Source of the DNA: Pseudomonas sp. C2B4 | Lineage (GTDB): Bacteria; Pseudomonadota; Gammaproteobacteria; Pseudomonadales; Pseudomonadaceae | NCBI RefSeq assembly: GCF_013359695.1 | Contig: NZ_JABFMU010000021.1 | Location: forward strand, 20,450 to 84,449 | Length of the DNA: 64,000 nt | Direction of reading: 5' to 3' | Shown: piece after piece, positions 1 through 9,944 of the stretch | Layout of the letters: each line of letters opens with the position of its first letter | Numbering within the stretch: position 1 is the first letter of the stretch | Position numbers and translations under genes: made by a program | The notes under the pieces: model-generated | Told to the model about the DNA's origin: nothing | What the model saw: only the letters and a program-made list of their open reading frames with translations | Databases searched by the model: none

Positions 1-332
1 GCTCCATCGCCAAGGCCAATAACGTCGACGTCAAGGATCTGCAGCGCTGGAACAAGCTGAGTGGCAAGAACCTGAAGCCTGGCCAGACCCTGGTCATGCA
101 GGACACCAGCAAAGGCAGTTCCGGGCGCATCAACACCGTGGTGGCGGCGAATGCCAAAACCAAAGGCGAGAGCAAAAAGCCGCAGTCCCAGTACAAGGTT
201 CAGCAAGGTGACTCGCTGTACATCGTGGCCAAGCGCTTCAATGTTGAAATGCAGCACCTCAAGCGCTGGAACCCGCGCGTCGGCCAGGCGCTGAAGCCTG
301 GACAGATGCTGACGGTATCGAACCCGCACTAA
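1..332 (+). CDS. mltD: Membrane-bound lytic murein transglycosylase D, C-terminal fragment with LysM repeats
   Basis: Only the 3' end lies in the window; the frame is open from base 3 to a TAA at 330-332. About 109 residues are visible and hold two LysM peptidoglycan-binding repeats. The first is cut by the window edge and contains LQRWNKLSGKNLKPGQ. After a Lys/Thr-rich linker the second begins YKVQQGDSLYIVAKRFNVE and ends with LKPGQML, three residues from the usual C-terminal pattern. LysM tails of this kind close MltD-type lytic transglycosylases, which cleave the MurNAc-GlcNAc bond of peptidoglycan from the inner face of the outer membrane. The catalytic SLT domain is outside the window, so another LysM-tailed hydrolase is possible. 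A rho-independent terminator follows at once. Confidence 0.75.
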   Translation, partial: SIAKANNVDVKDLQRWNKLSGKNLKPGQTLVMQDTSKGSSGRINTVVAANAKTKGESKKPQSQYKVQQGDSLYIVAKRFNVEMQHLKRWNPRVGQALKPGQMLTVSNPH

Positions 333-337
333 TAAAT

Positions 338-366
338 GAGCCCCTGATAATCAGGGGCTTTTTTTG
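338..366 (+). terminator. Rho-independent terminator after mltD
   Basis: Nine-base stem AGCCCCTGA/TCAGGGGCT around a TAA loop, followed by a run of seven T. It sits six bases after the mltD stop codon. Confidence 0.93.
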
Positions 367-386
367 TCCACGAAATTTGCCCCCAC

Positions 387-504
387 CTGTAGGAGCAGCC
401 GGTCGACGCTCGATTGCTCGCGAAAAATCCGAGGGCGCCGCCGGGCACCTGGTTATACGCGTAATCGTTCACGACCATCGCGAGCAAGCTCGGCTACTAC
501 AGGG
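387..504. repeat. REP pair (divergent variant)
   Basis: Two inverted REP arms, CTGTAGGAGCAGCCGG...GCTCGCGA and ATCGCGAGCAAGCTCGG...CTACAG. The left arm carries an internal CAGCCGGTCGACGCTCGATTG variant also seen at 28508. It fills most of the 267-bp gap before the substrate-binding protein gene; I see nothing else there. Confidence 0.85.
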
Positions 505-599
505 ATTAGATTTGCATTAACCCCCCGTCTTTTTCCTGTCCATACAAGCTGTTACTGTACTGGCCACAAAGCCCAAGCCGCCTGGATCGGATTCCTTAC

Positions 600-2432
600 T
601 TGAAGTATCCCCTCCTCTCGCTCCTGATCAGCCTGGCCTTGAGCTCCACCGCAAGCGCGACGATCAGCGAAAGCCATGGTTATGCGCAGTTCGGCACGCT
701 CAAGTACCCGGCCAGATTTACCCACTTCGACTGGGTCAACCCGCAAGCGCCCAAGGGCGGTACGTTGCGGGTGATGGCGTTTGGCACCTTCGATACGCTC
801 AATCCCTACACCTTCAAGGGCACCAGCCCGGTTGCCACGCCGAACTTCCTGCAATACGGCATCAACGAGCTCAACGAACCGCTGATGGTCGGCACCGGCC
901 AATACGCCCCCTCCGGGGATGAGCCAACCTCCAGCTATGGCCTGATCGCCCAATCGGTGGAGTACAGCGAAGACCGCAGCTGGGTGGTGTTCAACCTGCG
1001 CCCGGAAGCACGCTTCCACGATGGCACGCCGATCACCGCCTACGACGTCGCGTTCTCCTACCGGTTGCTGCTCAAGGAAGGCCATCCGCAGCACCGGACC
1101 AATCTGCAGGAAGTGTTGCGGGTCGACATCCTCAATCCTCAGCGTATTCGCTTCGTGTTCAAGCGAGCCGGCAATCCCTTGCTGATCCTGCGCCTGGGTG
1201 AGTTACCGGTGCTGCCGCAGCATTACTGGAAAGGTCGGGACTTCAAGGCGACCACCTTCGAACCGCCGCTGGGCAGCGGACCGTATCGCATCACTTCGGT
1301 CACGCCGGGGCGGCAGATCGTGTTCGAACGGGTCAAGGATTACTGGGGCAAGGATCTGCCGGTCAATCGCGGCAAATACAACGTCGACCGCATGGAGGTC
1401 GAGTTCTATCGCGACAGTGACGTGGCTTTCGAAGCGTTCAAGGCCGGCGAGTTCGATATCTACATCGAGCATCAGGCGAAGAATTGGGCCACGGGCTACC
1501 GCTTTCCGGCGATCCGTCGCGGCGACGTGATCAAGGCACAGATCCCGCACCAGATCCCGACTCAAAGCCAAGGCCTGTTCATGAACAGCCGCCGCCCAAC
1601 CTTTTCCGACGCCAAGGTGCGCGAAGCACTGGGATTGATGTTCGACTTCGAGTGGACCAACCGCACGTTGTTCAGCAGCGCCTACAAACGCGCCATGAGC
1701 TATTACCCCAACAGCGAATTCTCCGCCACCGGTTTGCCAGTGGGTCATGAGTGGTTGCTGCTCAAACCTTATCGCGAGCAATTGCCCGCCCGGATGTTCA
1801 CCGAACCGTTCAGCCTGCCCAAGACCCAAGGCCGCGGCATCCCTCGGGAAACCATGCGCCAGGCTTTGGCCCTGCTCGCCGAAGCGGGCTGGAAACTCAA
1901 CGGACAGCGTTTGCAGAATGCCGCCGGGCAACCGCTGCGCCTGGAGATTCTGCTGGTCAATCCAAACCTGGAACGCATCCTCCAGCCCTACGTCGAGAAC
2001 CTCGCCAGCATTGGCGTCGATGCACGGTTACGCACCGTCGATCGCGCTCAGTACAAACAGCGCCTCGACCAGTTCGATTTCGACATGATTCTGATGACCC
2101 TCAACCAGACCCTCAGCCCCGGCCTGGAACAGTGGCAGTACTTCCACTCCAGCCAGGTCGGGATCAAGGGCAGCAAGAACTACGCCGGCATTGCCAACCC
2201 GGTGGTCGATCATCTGCTCGATCAACTGCTCGCGGCCAAGTCCCGCGACGACCAGATCGCTGCCGGCAAGGCGCTGGACCGGGTGTTGCTGTGGCAGCAC
2301 TACATCATTCCCAACTGGTACCTCAATTATCACCGCCTGGCTTACCGCAACCGGTTCGCCTTCGTCACCACGCCGCCCTACACCCTGGGCCTGAGCGCGT
2401 GGTGGCTGAAATCTTCGGAGAAAGATCGATGA
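600..2432 (+). CDS. Peptide ABC transporter periplasmic binding protein 1 (SBP family 5, YejA type)
   Basis: Periplasmic receptor that delivers oligopeptides to the YejBEF transporter encoded downstream. The protein is 610 residues, normal for family 5 binding proteins, starting at a TTG. It opens with a signal peptide (hydrophobic LLSLLISLALSSTASA, likely cut before TISES). The family hallmark VNPQAPKGGTLRV is near residue 50 and LGSGPYRI near residue 225; most of the rest is the two-lobed SBP_bac_5 fold. Its TGA overlaps the ATG of the next gene (ATGA at 2429-2432), implying coupled translation. It is a paralogue of that next gene: both have the same domain order and a shared segment [15 protein letters not shown]. 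In E. coli the Yej system imports peptides and microcin C; the substrate here is unknown. Confidence 0.9.
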   Translation: MKYPLLSLLISLALSSTASATISESHGYAQFGTLKYPARFTHFDWVNPQAPKGGTLRVMAFGTFDTLNPYTFKGTSPVATPNFLQYGINELNEPLMVGTGQYAPSGDEPTSSYGLIAQSVEYSEDRSWVVFNLRPEARFHDGTPITAYDVAFSYRLLLKEGHPQHRTNLQEVLRVDILNPQRIRFVFKRAGNPLLILRLGELPVLPQHYWKGRDFKATTFEPPLGSGPYRITSVTPGRQIVFERVKDYWGKDLPVNRGKYNVDRMEVEFYRDSDVAFEAFKAGEFDIYIEHQAKNWATGYRFPAIRRGDVIKAQIPHQIPTQSQGLFMNSRRPTFSDAKVREALGLMFDFEWTNRTLFSSAYKRAMSYYPNSEFSATGLPVGHEWLLLKPYREQLPARMFTEPFSLPKTQGRGIPRETMRQALALLAEAGWKLNGQRLQNAAGQPLRLEILLVNPNLERILQPYVENLASIGVDARLRTVDRAQYKQRLDQFDFDMILMTLNQTLSPGLEQWQYFHSSQVGIKGSKNYAGIANPVVDHLLDQLLAAKSRDDQIAAGKALDRVLLWQHYIIPNWYLNYHRLAYRNRFAFVTTPPYTLGLSAWWLKSSEKDR

Positions 2433-4270
2433 AACCCATCAGCGCTTTGCTGTTGCAGGCCAGCGCCCTGTTGTTCGCAGGGCTGGCCTGTGCCGCCCCG
2501 CAACATGCCCTGACCCTGTACAACGAGCCGCCGAAATACCCGGCCGACTTCAAACACTTCGACTACGTCAACCCGGACGCGCCCAAGGGCGGCATCTTCC
2601 GCCAGGCCGGGTTCGGCGGTTTCGATAGCCTTAACCCGTTCATCAGCAAAGGGGTGTCGGCCAACGATATCGACCTGATCTACGACACCCTGGCCAAGCA
2701 GAGCCTGGATGAGCCCTTTACCGAATACGGCCTGATCGCCAGCAAGATCGAAAAAGCCCCGAACAACGACTGGGTACGCTTCTATCTACGGCCCGAAGCG
2801 CGTTTCCATGACGGCCATCCGGTCCGCGCCGAAGACGTGGTGTTCAGCTTCCAGACCCTGATCAAGGACGGCGCGCCGATGTACCGCGGCTACTACAACG
2901 ACGTCGAAGACGTGGTCGCCGAAGATCCGCTGACGGTGCTGTTCAAGTTCAAGCACAGCAACAACCGCGAATTGCCGTTGATCCTTGGCCAGCTGCCAGT
3001 GCTGCCCAAACACTGGTGGGCGACCCGGGACTTCAACAAGGGCAACCTGGAAGTGCCGTTGGGCAGCGGCCCGTACAAGGTCACCGAAGTGAAGGCCGGA
3101 CGCTCGGTGCGTTATGAGCGGGTCAAGGATTACTGGGGCAAGGACCTGCCGGTCAACCGTGGCTTCTACAACTTCGATGTGATGACCACCGACTATTACC
3201 GCGACAACACCGTGGCGCTGGAAGGCCTCAAGGCCGGGCAGTTCGATTACTGGCTGGAGATGACCGCGAAGAATTGGGCCAACGCCTACAACATCCCGGC
3301 GGTGACCGAGGGTCGCTTGATCAAGGAACAGATCCCCAACGGCAACCCCACCGGCATGCAAGGCTTTGTCTTCAACCTGCGCCGCCCGGTGTTCCAGGAC
3401 GTGCGCGTGCGCCAGGCCCTGACCCTGTTGCTCGATTTCGAATGGACCAACAAGCAGCTGTTCAACAGTGCCTACGCCCGTACCCGCAGTTATTTCGAGA
3501 ACTCGGAGATGGCCGCCACCGGCCTGCCGGACGCCGATCAACTGGCGATCCTCGACCCGTTCCGCGACAAGATTCCCGAGCAAGTGTTCAGCGAAGCGTT
3601 CCAGAACCCGGTCACCGACGGCAGCGGCATGATCCGCACCCAGCAGCGCAAGGCTTACCAACTGCTGCAAGAGGCTGGCTGGCGCATCGTCGATGACAAG
3701 ATGGTCGATGCCAATGGCAAACCGGTGACCATCGAATTCCTGCTGGCCCAGACCGAATTCGAACGCGTGCTGTTGCCGTTCAAGCGCAACCTGAGCGACC
3801 TGGGCATCGACTTGGTGATCCGCCGGGTCGACGTCTCGCAGTACGTCAACCGGGTGCGTTCGCGGGACTTCGACATGATCGTCGGCAGCTTCCCGCAGTC
3901 CAACTCACCGGGCAACGAACAGCGCGAATTCTGGATGACAGCGGCCGCCGATAAACCGGGCAGCCGCAACTCCATGGGCCTCAAGGACCCGGTGGTCGAT
4001 CAACTGGTCGAGCAACTGATCAACGCCGATTCGCGCAAAAGCCTGGTGGCCCACGCTCGGGCACTGGACCGTGTGCTGCAATGGGGTTATTACGTAATCC
4101 CCAACTGGCACATCAAGACCTGGCGCGTGGCCTACTGGAACCACATCGGCCACCCGAAGGTCTCCCCCAAATATGACATCGGCACCGCCACCTGGTGGGT
4201 CAAGCCCGATGCGAAACCGGCCATAGAGATCGAAACCAAATTGCAAGCCGACCCTGCAGGCACGGAGTAA
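2429..4270 (+). CDS. yejA: Peptide ABC transporter periplasmic binding protein 2 (YejA)
   Basis: Second family 5 binding protein of the operon, 613 residues. I chose the ATG at 2429 although the frame stays open upstream, because it gives a clean signal peptide ([20 protein letters not shown], cut after CAA or nearby) and overlaps the previous stop by four bases. It carries [13 protein letters not shown] near residue 50 and LGSGPYKV near 212. Being next to yejB, it is the more likely direct YejA equivalent; the upstream copy would be a duplicate that widens substrate range. Both could feed the same permease. The specificity of either cannot be read from sequence. Confidence 0.9.
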   Translation: MKPISALLLQASALLFAGLACAAPQHALTLYNEPPKYPADFKHFDYVNPDAPKGGIFRQAGFGGFDSLNPFISKGVSANDIDLIYDTLAKQSLDEPFTEYGLIASKIEKAPNNDWVRFYLRPEARFHDGHPVRAEDVVFSFQTLIKDGAPMYRGYYNDVEDVVAEDPLTVLFKFKHSNNRELPLILGQLPVLPKHWWATRDFNKGNLEVPLGSGPYKVTEVKAGRSVRYERVKDYWGKDLPVNRGFYNFDVMTTDYYRDNTVALEGLKAGQFDYWLEMTAKNWANAYNIPAVTEGRLIKEQIPNGNPTGMQGFVFNLRRPVFQDVRVRQALTLLLDFEWTNKQLFNSAYARTRSYFENSEMAATGLPDADQLAILDPFRDKIPEQVFSEAFQNPVTDGSGMIRTQQRKAYQLLQEAGWRIVDDKMVDANGKPVTIEFLLAQTEFERVLLPFKRNLSDLGIDLVIRRVDVSQYVNRVRSRDFDMIVGSFPQSNSPGNEQREFWMTAAADKPGSRNSMGLKDPVVDQLVEQLINADSRKSLVAHARALDRVLQWGYYVIPNWHIKTWRVAYWNHIGHPKVSPKYDIGTATWWVKPDAKPAIEIETKLQADPAGTE

Positions 4271-4274
4271 TCAG

Positions 4275-5348
4275 ATGCTGGCGTATATTTTTCGGCGACT
4301 GCTGCTGATCATTCCCACCTTGTTCGGCATTTTGCTGATCAACTTCGTGATCATCCAGGCCGCTCCTGGCGGTCCGGTGGAGCAAATGATCGCCAAGCTC
4401 GAAGGCTTCGAAGGCGCCACCAGCCGTATCGCCGGTGGCGGCGCGGAAGTCTCGGTGGCCGGTTCCGCCTATCGCGGTGCCCAAGGCCTGGATCCCGCGC
4501 TGATCAAGGAAATCGAGCACATGTACGGTTTCGACAAATCGGCGCCGGAACGGTTGTGGATCATGGTCAAGAACTACGCCACCCTGGATTTCGGCGACAG
4601 TTTCTTCCGCGATGCGAAAGTCATCGACCTGATCAAGGAAAAGCTGCCGGTATCGATCTCCCTCGGGCTGTGGAGCACCCTGATCATGTACCTGGTGTCG
4701 ATCCCCCTGGGGATCGCCAAGGCCACGCGGCACGGCACCCACTTCGATGTCTGGACCAGTTCGGCGATCATCGTCGGCTACGCGATCCCGGCCTTCCTGT
4801 TCGCCATCCTGCTGATCGTGGTGTTTGCCGGAGGCAGCTACCTGGACTGGTTCCCGCTGCGCGGACTGACGTCGAACAACTTCGATGAACTGAGCATGGG
4901 CGGCAAGATCCTCGACTACTTCTGGCACCTGGCGCTGCCGGTGACCGCGCTGGTGATCGGCAACTTCGCGACCATGACCCTGCTGACCAAGAACAGCTTC
5001 CTCGATGAAATCAACAAGCAGTATGTGGTTACCGCCAAGGCCAAGGGCCTGACCAATCACCGCGTGCTGTACGGCCACGTGTTCCGCAACGCCATGCTGC
5101 TGGTGATCGCCGGTTTTCCGTCGGCCTTCATCGGCATCTTCTTCACCGGATCGTTGCTGGTGGAAGTCATCTTCTCCCTCGACGGCCTCGGCCTGATGAG
5201 TTTCGAAGCCGCGATCAACCGCGATTACCCGGTGGTCTTCGGCACGCTGTTCATCTTCACCCTGCTGGGACTGGTGGTGAAACTGATCGGCGACCTCACC
5301 TACACCTTCGTCGATCCGCGCATCGACTTCGAAAGCCGGGAGCATTGA
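4275..5348 (+). CDS. yejB: Peptide ABC transporter permease YejB
   Basis: Inner-membrane permease, 357 residues. An N-terminal membrane helix ([20 protein letters not shown]) is followed by the long periplasmic insert seen in YejB, roughly residues 35-115, and then by the BPD_transp_1 core with about five further helices. The EAA-type loop that contacts the ATPase is near residue 255 ([20 protein letters not shown]). The C-terminus [11 protein letters not shown] is typical of the DppB/OppB group. The ribosome site GGAG overlaps the yejA stop region and the ATG follows that stop by four bases, so the gene is in the operon. Confidence 0.93.
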   Translation: MLAYIFRRLLLIIPTLFGILLINFVIIQAAPGGPVEQMIAKLEGFEGATSRIAGGGAEVSVAGSAYRGAQGLDPALIKEIEHMYGFDKSAPERLWIMVKNYATLDFGDSFFRDAKVIDLIKEKLPVSISLGLWSTLIMYLVSIPLGIAKATRHGTHFDVWTSSAIIVGYAIPAFLFAILLIVVFAGGSYLDWFPLRGLTSNNFDELSMGGKILDYFWHLALPVTALVIGNFATMTLLTKNSFLDEINKQYVVTAKAKGLTNHRVLYGHVFRNAMLLVIAGFPSAFIGIFFTGSLLVEVIFSLDGLGLMSFEAAINRDYPVVFGTLFIFTLLGLVVKLIGDLTYTFVDPRIDFESREH

Positions 5349-5349
5349 G

Positions 5350-6369
5350 ATGAACCTGTCCCCTCTCAATCGCCGCCGCTTCGAACTGTTCAAGGCCAAC
5401 AAACGCGGCTGGTGGTCGCTGTGGCTGTTTTTGATCCTGTTCGGCGCAAGCCTTGGCGCCGAGTTGATCGCCAACGACAAACCACTGGTGGTGCACTACG
5501 ACAACGGCTGGTACTTCCCGGCGCTCAAGCGCTATCCGGAAACCACCTTCGGCGGTGAATTTCCGCTGGAGGCCAACTACAAGAGCCCGTACATCCGCGA
5601 ACTGCTCAAGGCAAAGGATGCCTGGGTGCTGTGGGCGCCGATTCCGTTCAGCTACCAGAGCATCAACTACGACCTGCGGGTCCCGGCCCCCGCGCCGCCG
5701 TCGACGGATAACCTGCTGGGCACCGATGACCAGGGCCGCGACGTGCTGGCCCGGGTGATCTACGGCTTTCGCGTGTCGGTGCTGTTCGCCCTGACCCTGA
5801 CATTGCTCAGCTCGATCATCGGCGTGATTGCCGGCGCGCTGCAGGGGTTCTACGGCGGCTGGGTCGACCTGGCCGGGCAGCGTTTCCTGGAGATCTGGTC
5901 CGGGTTGCCGGTGCTGTACCTGCTGATCATCCTCGCCAGCTTCGTACAGCCAAACTTCTGGTGGTTGCTGGGGATCATGCTGCTGTTTTCCTGGATGAGC
6001 CTGGTGGACGTGGTGCGCGCCGAGTTCCTGCGTGGGCGTAACCTGGAATACGTGCGTGCAGCCCGGGCATTGGGGATGCAGAATGGCGCGATCATGTTCC
6101 GCCATATCCTGCCCAATGCCATGGTCTCGACGATGACCTTCATGCCGTTCATCCTGACCGGCGCCATCGGCACCCTGACCGCCCTGGATTTCCTCGGCTT
6201 CGGCCTGCCGGCGGGCAGCCCGTCGCTGGGTGAGCTGGTGGCCCAGGGCAAGTCCAACCTGCAGGCGCCTTGGCTGGGCATGAGCGCATTTGCGGTACTG
6301 GCGCTGATGTTGAGCCTGCTGGTGTTCATCGGCGAGTCCGCTCGCGATGCCTTCGACCCGAGGAAGTGA
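5350..6369 (+). CDS. yejE: Peptide ABC transporter permease YejE
   Basis: Second permease, 339 residues, one base after the yejB stop. It shows the YejE signature: a cytoplasmic NRRRFELFKANKRGWWSLW start, one membrane helix, a large extracytoplasmic loop containing WYFPALKRYPETTFGG and SINYDLRVPAPAPPS, the LLGTDDQGRDVLARVIYG motif near residue 120, and the five-helix core. The EAA loop is near residue 235 (RAARALGMQNGAIMFRHILPN). It pairs with YejB to form the channel. Confidence 0.93.
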   Translation: MNLSPLNRRRFELFKANKRGWWSLWLFLILFGASLGAELIANDKPLVVHYDNGWYFPALKRYPETTFGGEFPLEANYKSPYIRELLKAKDAWVLWAPIPFSYQSINYDLRVPAPAPPSTDNLLGTDDQGRDVLARVIYGFRVSVLFALTLTLLSSIIGVIAGALQGFYGGWVDLAGQRFLEIWSGLPVLYLLIILASFVQPNFWWLLGIMLLFSWMSLVDVVRAEFLRGRNLEYVRAARALGMQNGAIMFRHILPNAMVSTMTFMPFILTGAIGTLTALDFLGFGLPAGSPSLGELVAQGKSNLQAPWLGMSAFAVLALMLSLLVFIGESARDAFDPRK

Positions 6370-6370
6370 A

Positions 6371-7981
6371 ATGAATCAGGACAATCTGATCGAAGTGCGC
6401 GACCTCGCCGTCGAATTTGTCGTCGGCGAACATTGCCAGCGGGTGGTCGAAAACGTCAGTTTCGATATCAAGCGCGGCGAAACCCTGGCACTGGTGGGCG
6501 AAAGCGGTTCCGGCAAATCGGTGACCGCGCACTCCATCCTGCGCCTGCTGCCCTACCCGCTCGCCCGCCACCCGTCGGGCACCATCGAGTACTCCGGGCA
6601 AAACCTGCTGGACCTGAAAGAGAAAACCATTCGCCACATCCGCGGCAACCGGATCGCAATGATCTTCCAGGAGCCGATGACCTCGCTCAATCCGCTGCAC
6701 TCGATCGAGAAGCAGATCAACGAGGTACTGGGCATCCACAAAGGCCTGGTCGGCAAAGTGGCGACCAAGCGCACGCTGGAACTGCTGGAAATGGTCGGCA
6801 TCCCGGAGCCTGAAAAACGCCTGAAGGCCCTGCCCCACGAATTGTCGGGTGGTCAGCGTCAGCGGGTAATGATCGCCATGGCCCTGGCCAATGAGCCGGA
6901 GTTGCTGATCGCGGACGAACCCACCACCGCGCTGGATGTGACCGTTCAGCTGAAAATCCTCGAATTGCTCAAGGAATTGCAGGCCCGACTGGGCATGGCC
7001 TTGCTGTTGATCAGCCACGATTTGAACCTGGTGCGAAGAATTGCGCATCGCGTATGTGTCATGCAGCGCGGATGCATCGTCGAACAGGCATCGTGTGAAG
7101 AATTGTTTCGCGCGCCGCAGCATCCGTACACGCGGATCCTGCTGGCAGCGGAGCCCAGCGGGACGCCGGCGACCAATGAAATCGGCCCGCCGTTGCTGAC
7201 GGTCGAGGACCTGAAAGTCTGGTTTCCGATCAAAAAAGGCCTGCTCAAGCGCACGGTGGATTACGTCAAGGCGGTGGACGGCATCAACTTCAACCTGCCC
7301 CAGGGCCAAACCTTGGGGATTGTGGGCGAAAGCGGTTCCGGCAAGTCGACCCTGGGTCTGGCGATCTTGCGACTGATCGGCAGCCAGGGCGCCATCCGTT
7401 TTGAGGGCAAGCAGCTAGACTGCCTGACGCAGCAACAAGTCAGGCCGCTGCGGCGGGAGATGCAAGTGGTGTTTCAGGACCCGTTCGGCAGCCTGAGCCC
7501 ACGGATGTGCGTGAGCCAGATCGTCGGCGAAGGCCTGCGGATTCACAAGATCGGCACTGAGCAAGAACAGGAACAAGCGATTATTGCGGCACTCAAGGAG
7601 GTAGGACTGGATCCGGACACCCGGCACCGCTACCCCCACGAATTTTCCGGTGGGCAGCGGCAGAGAATCGCCATTGCCCGGGCATTAGTGCTAAAACCGG
7701 CGTTGATTCTGCTGGACGAGCCGACTTCGGCCCTCGACCGCACCGTACAACGCCAAGTGGTGGAGCTGCTGCGTTCACTGCAAACCAAGTACAACCTGAC
7801 GTATCTGTTTATCAGCCATGACCTGGCTGTCGTCAAGGCGCTGAGCCACCAGCTGATGGTGGTCAAGCATGGCCAAGTGGTCGAACAGGGAGACGCGCAA
7901 AGCATTTTTGCCGCCCCCCAACATCCGTATACACAGCAGTTGCTGGAAGCCGCTTTCCTGGCTCCGGACACTGCGCAATAA
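6371..7981 (+). CDS. yejF: Peptide ABC transporter ATP-binding protein YejF (fused double ATPase)
   Basis: 536-residue protein with two ABC ATPase domains in one chain, which replaces the separate DppD/DppF subunits. Domain 1 has Walker A GESGSGKS at residues 43-50, signature LSGGQRQRV and Walker B LLIADEPTTALD. Domain 2 has a second GESGSGKS, FSGGQRQRIA and LILLDEPTSALD. Each domain ends with the oligopeptide-binding-type tail (QHPYTRILL, QHPYTQQLL). I took the ATG at 6371, one base after yejE. Both ATPase sites look intact. Confidence 0.95.
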   Translation: MNQDNLIEVRDLAVEFVVGEHCQRVVENVSFDIKRGETLALVGESGSGKSVTAHSILRLLPYPLARHPSGTIEYSGQNLLDLKEKTIRHIRGNRIAMIFQEPMTSLNPLHSIEKQINEVLGIHKGLVGKVATKRTLELLEMVGIPEPEKRLKALPHELSGGQRQRVMIAMALANEPELLIADEPTTALDVTVQLKILELLKELQARLGMALLLISHDLNLVRRIAHRVCVMQRGCIVEQASCEELFRAPQHPYTRILLAAEPSGTPATNEIGPPLLTVEDLKVWFPIKKGLLKRTVDYVKAVDGINFNLPQGQTLGIVGESGSGKSTLGLAILRLIGSQGAIRFEGKQLDCLTQQQVRPLRREMQVVFQDPFGSLSPRMCVSQIVGEGLRIHKIGTEQEQEQAIIAALKEVGLDPDTRHRYPHEFSGGQRQRIAIARALVLKPALILLDEPTSALDRTVQRQVVELLRSLQTKYNLTYLFISHDLAVVKALSHQLMVVKHGQVVEQGDAQSIFAAPQHPYTQQLLEAAFLAPDTAQ

Positions 7982-8002
7982 CCTGAAAGAGAGGAGCAAC
8001 AC

Positions 8003-8797
8003 ATGGGTTTTCTCGCCGGTAAGCGCGTACTGATCGTCGGTGTCGCCAGCAAGCTGTCCATCGCATCCGGCATCGCTGCCGCCATGCATCGCGAGGGCGC
8101 TGAGCTTGCCTTCACTTATCAGAACGACAAACTCAAGGGTCGTGTCGAAGAGTTCGCACAAGGCTGGGGTTCGAGCCCTGAGCTGTGCTTCCCGTGCGAC
8201 GTGGCCAGCGACGCCGAAATCGCCAAGGTCTTCGAAGAGCTGAGCAAGAAGTGGGACGGCCTGGACTGCATCGTGCACTCCGTCGGTTTCGCCCCGGGCG
8301 ACCAACTGGACGGCGACTTCACCGAAGCCACCACCCGTGAAGGTTTCCGCATCGCTCACGACATCAGCGCCTACAGCTTCGTGGCCCTGGCCAAGGCCGG
8401 TCGCGAAATGATGAAAGGCCGCAACGGCAGCCTGCTGACCCTGTCGTACCTGGGCGCCGAGCGCACCATGCCGAACTACAACGTGATGGGCATGGCCAAG
8501 GCTTCCCTGGAAGCGGGCGTTCGCTACCTGGCCGGCTCCCTGGGCCCGGACGGTACTCGCGTCAACTGCGTATCGGCCGGTCCGATCCGCACCCTCGCCG
8601 CTTCCGGCATCAAGAACTTCCGCAAGATGCTGGCCGCCAACGAAGCGCAAACCCCGCTGCGTCGCAACGTCACCATCGAAGAAGTCGGCAACGCCGGCGC
8701 GTTCCTGTGCTCGGACCTGGCGTCGGGCATCAGCGGCGAAATCATGTACGTGGACGGTGGCTTCAACACCACGGCCATGGGTAACCTCGAAGAGTGA
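8003..8797 (+). CDS. fabI: Enoyl-[acyl-carrier-protein] reductase, NADH type
   Basis: Catalyses the last step of each fatty-acid elongation cycle, reducing trans-2-enoyl-ACP with NADH; it is the triclosan target. 264 residues, a divergent SDR fold. The nucleotide-binding start is [20 protein letters not shown]. The active site is [21 protein letters not shown], giving Tyr149, Tyr159 and Lys166, equivalent to E. coli Tyr146, Tyr156 and Lys163. A strong GAGGAG site precedes the ATG. It lies only 21 bp after yejF with no terminator between, so it may be partly read through from the yej operon; its own promoter is not evident. A clear terminator follows. Confidence 0.96.
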   Translation: MGFLAGKRVLIVGVASKLSIASGIAAAMHREGAELAFTYQNDKLKGRVEEFAQGWGSSPELCFPCDVASDAEIAKVFEELSKKWDGLDCIVHSVGFAPGDQLDGDFTEATTREGFRIAHDISAYSFVALAKAGREMMKGRNGSLLTLSYLGAERTMPNYNVMGMAKASLEAGVRYLAGSLGPDGTRVNCVSAGPIRTLAASGIKNFRKMLAANEAQTPLRRNVTIEEVGNAGAFLCSDLASGISGEIMYVDGGFNTTAMGNLEE

Positions 8798-8813
8798 TCT
8801 TCGGTTAGCCATT

Positions 8814-8843
8814 AAAAAACCCGCCGCTTTTGGCGGGTTTTTT
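8814..8843 (+). terminator. Rho-independent terminator after fabI
   Basis: Symmetric hairpin AAAAAACCCGCC/GGCGGGTTTTTT with a short loop. It could also act on transcripts from the other side, but the gene on that side (LysR) ends before the REP element. Confidence 0.95.
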
Positions 8844-8874
8844 ATTGGCCGGATTTTGGCCTTGATGCATTCCA

Positions 8875-8966
8875 CTGTAGGAGCGAGCCTGCTCGCGATA
8901 GCGGTCTACCAGTCAACATCGAAGTGAATGTCACACCGCTATCGCGAGCAGGCTCACTCCTACAGG
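8875..8966. repeat. REP pair
   Basis: Inverted arms CTGTAGGAGCGAGCCTGCTCGCGATAGCGG and CCGCTATCGCGAGCAGGCTCACTCCTACAG around a short loop, between the convergent fabI and lysR genes. The right arm overlaps or abuts the LysR stop codon. Confidence 0.93.
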
Positions 8967-8967
8967 G

Positions 8968-9828
8968 TTATTCAGTGTTCAGGCATTTGGCAAACAACTG
9001 CTGAATCGGCTGCAGTCGTTGGCTGTAGCGCTGCAGCAGCACCATTTCCCGGAAAAACGTCAGTTCGCCCAACTCAATCACCCTGACCTTCGCCCCATGC
9101 TCCAGCCACAACCCGGCCTGCGGCAACAGCGAAACGCCCAATCCGCACTCGACCATTTTCACAATGGCCTCCAGCTCATCCAGCTCCAGCGCGACCTGTA
9201 CGTCAATCTGTTGCTCACGCAGAAACCGCGTGACCAGTCGCCCACCGAACGAGTTGCGGTCGTAGCGCACATGGGGATGGTCGGTGAGCAGCTTGAGCGG
9301 ATCGTCGCCCTCGACGTCCGTCGGCACAATCAACACGAACGGCTCGCGGCGGATCACTTGCGACGACAGTTCCTTGGGCAATTCAAAGGGCGGTTTGATC
9401 AGGATGGCCAGGTCCACTTCACCGGTGTCCACTTGGCTCAGCAGATTCAACGACACCCCGGGCACCAGCTTCGGCTCCAGGCGCGGCGCCTGCTGACGCA
9501 ATCGCAGCAGCGCCTGTGGCAACAGGCCAGTCTGCGCCGTAGCCACCGCGCCAATCTTCAGCTCGCCCCGGTACTCGCCGACGTCATCGCTGATCGCCAT
9601 GCGGCTGAAGGTCTCCAGCATCTCCCTGGCCATCGGCAACGCGCGCTGCCCCGCCGCGTTAAGCAGCGCCTGACGCCCGGTGCGATCGAACAGACGGATG
9701 CCCAGCGCCTGCTCCAGATTGCGAATCTGCGCGCTGACGGCCGACTGCGTCAGGCCAATATGCATGCCCGCTGCGGCGAATGTGCCGTAGCGCGCCACGG
9801 CAATGAAGGTTTTCAGTTCACGCAGCAT
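8968..9828 (-). CDS. LysR-family transcriptional regulator
   Basis: 286-residue regulator. The winged helix-turn-helix fills residues 1-60 (MLRELKTFIAVARYGTFAAA, then TQSAVSAQIRNLEQALG), followed by the periplasmic-binding-like effector domain. I started at the ATG encoding MLRELKTF because this is the usual LysR beginning; an upstream ATG at 9870 would add 14 unconserved residues. It is divergent from the VOC gene at 9945 across about 116 bp, the classical LysR arrangement, so that gene is its likely target. The intergenic region is AT-rich around 9845-9900 with TCGATTGATCGA and TCAATCGA half-sites. Its inducer is unknown. Confidence 0.88.
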   Translation of the reverse strand: MLRELKTFIAVARYGTFAAAGMHIGLTQSAVSAQIRNLEQALGIRLFDRTGRQALLNAAGQRALPMAREMLETFSRMAISDDVGEYRGELKIGAVATAQTGLLPQALLRLRQQAPRLEPKLVPGVSLNLLSQVDTGEVDLAILIKPPFELPKELSSQVIRREPFVLIVPTDVEGDDPLKLLTDHPHVRYDRNSFGGRLVTRFLREQQIDVQVALELDELEAIVKMVECGLGVSLLPQAGLWLEHGAKVRVIELGELTFFREMVLLQRYSQRLQPIQQLFAKCLNTE

Positions 9829-9944
9829 GGGGGCGCCTCGATTGATCGAAATAATTTGTGCTCGATGCAAAAACTATCGTCTTTCAATCGAAAAGCACAG
9901 GGCTAAACTCTGCCTGAACTCCACTTCCAAGCGAGGCTAGCCTG

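Noticed and set aside
1751..2428. N-terminal extension of the second binding protein to 839 residues
   Set aside because: The added part is the out-of-frame reading of the first binding protein; the internal ATG at 2429 starts a signal peptide and overlaps the previous stop.
8003..8797. Antisense frame 7775-8875 as a gene
   Set aside because: It spans fabI and the yejF end on the other strand; fabI coding is certain and the antisense product has no motif.
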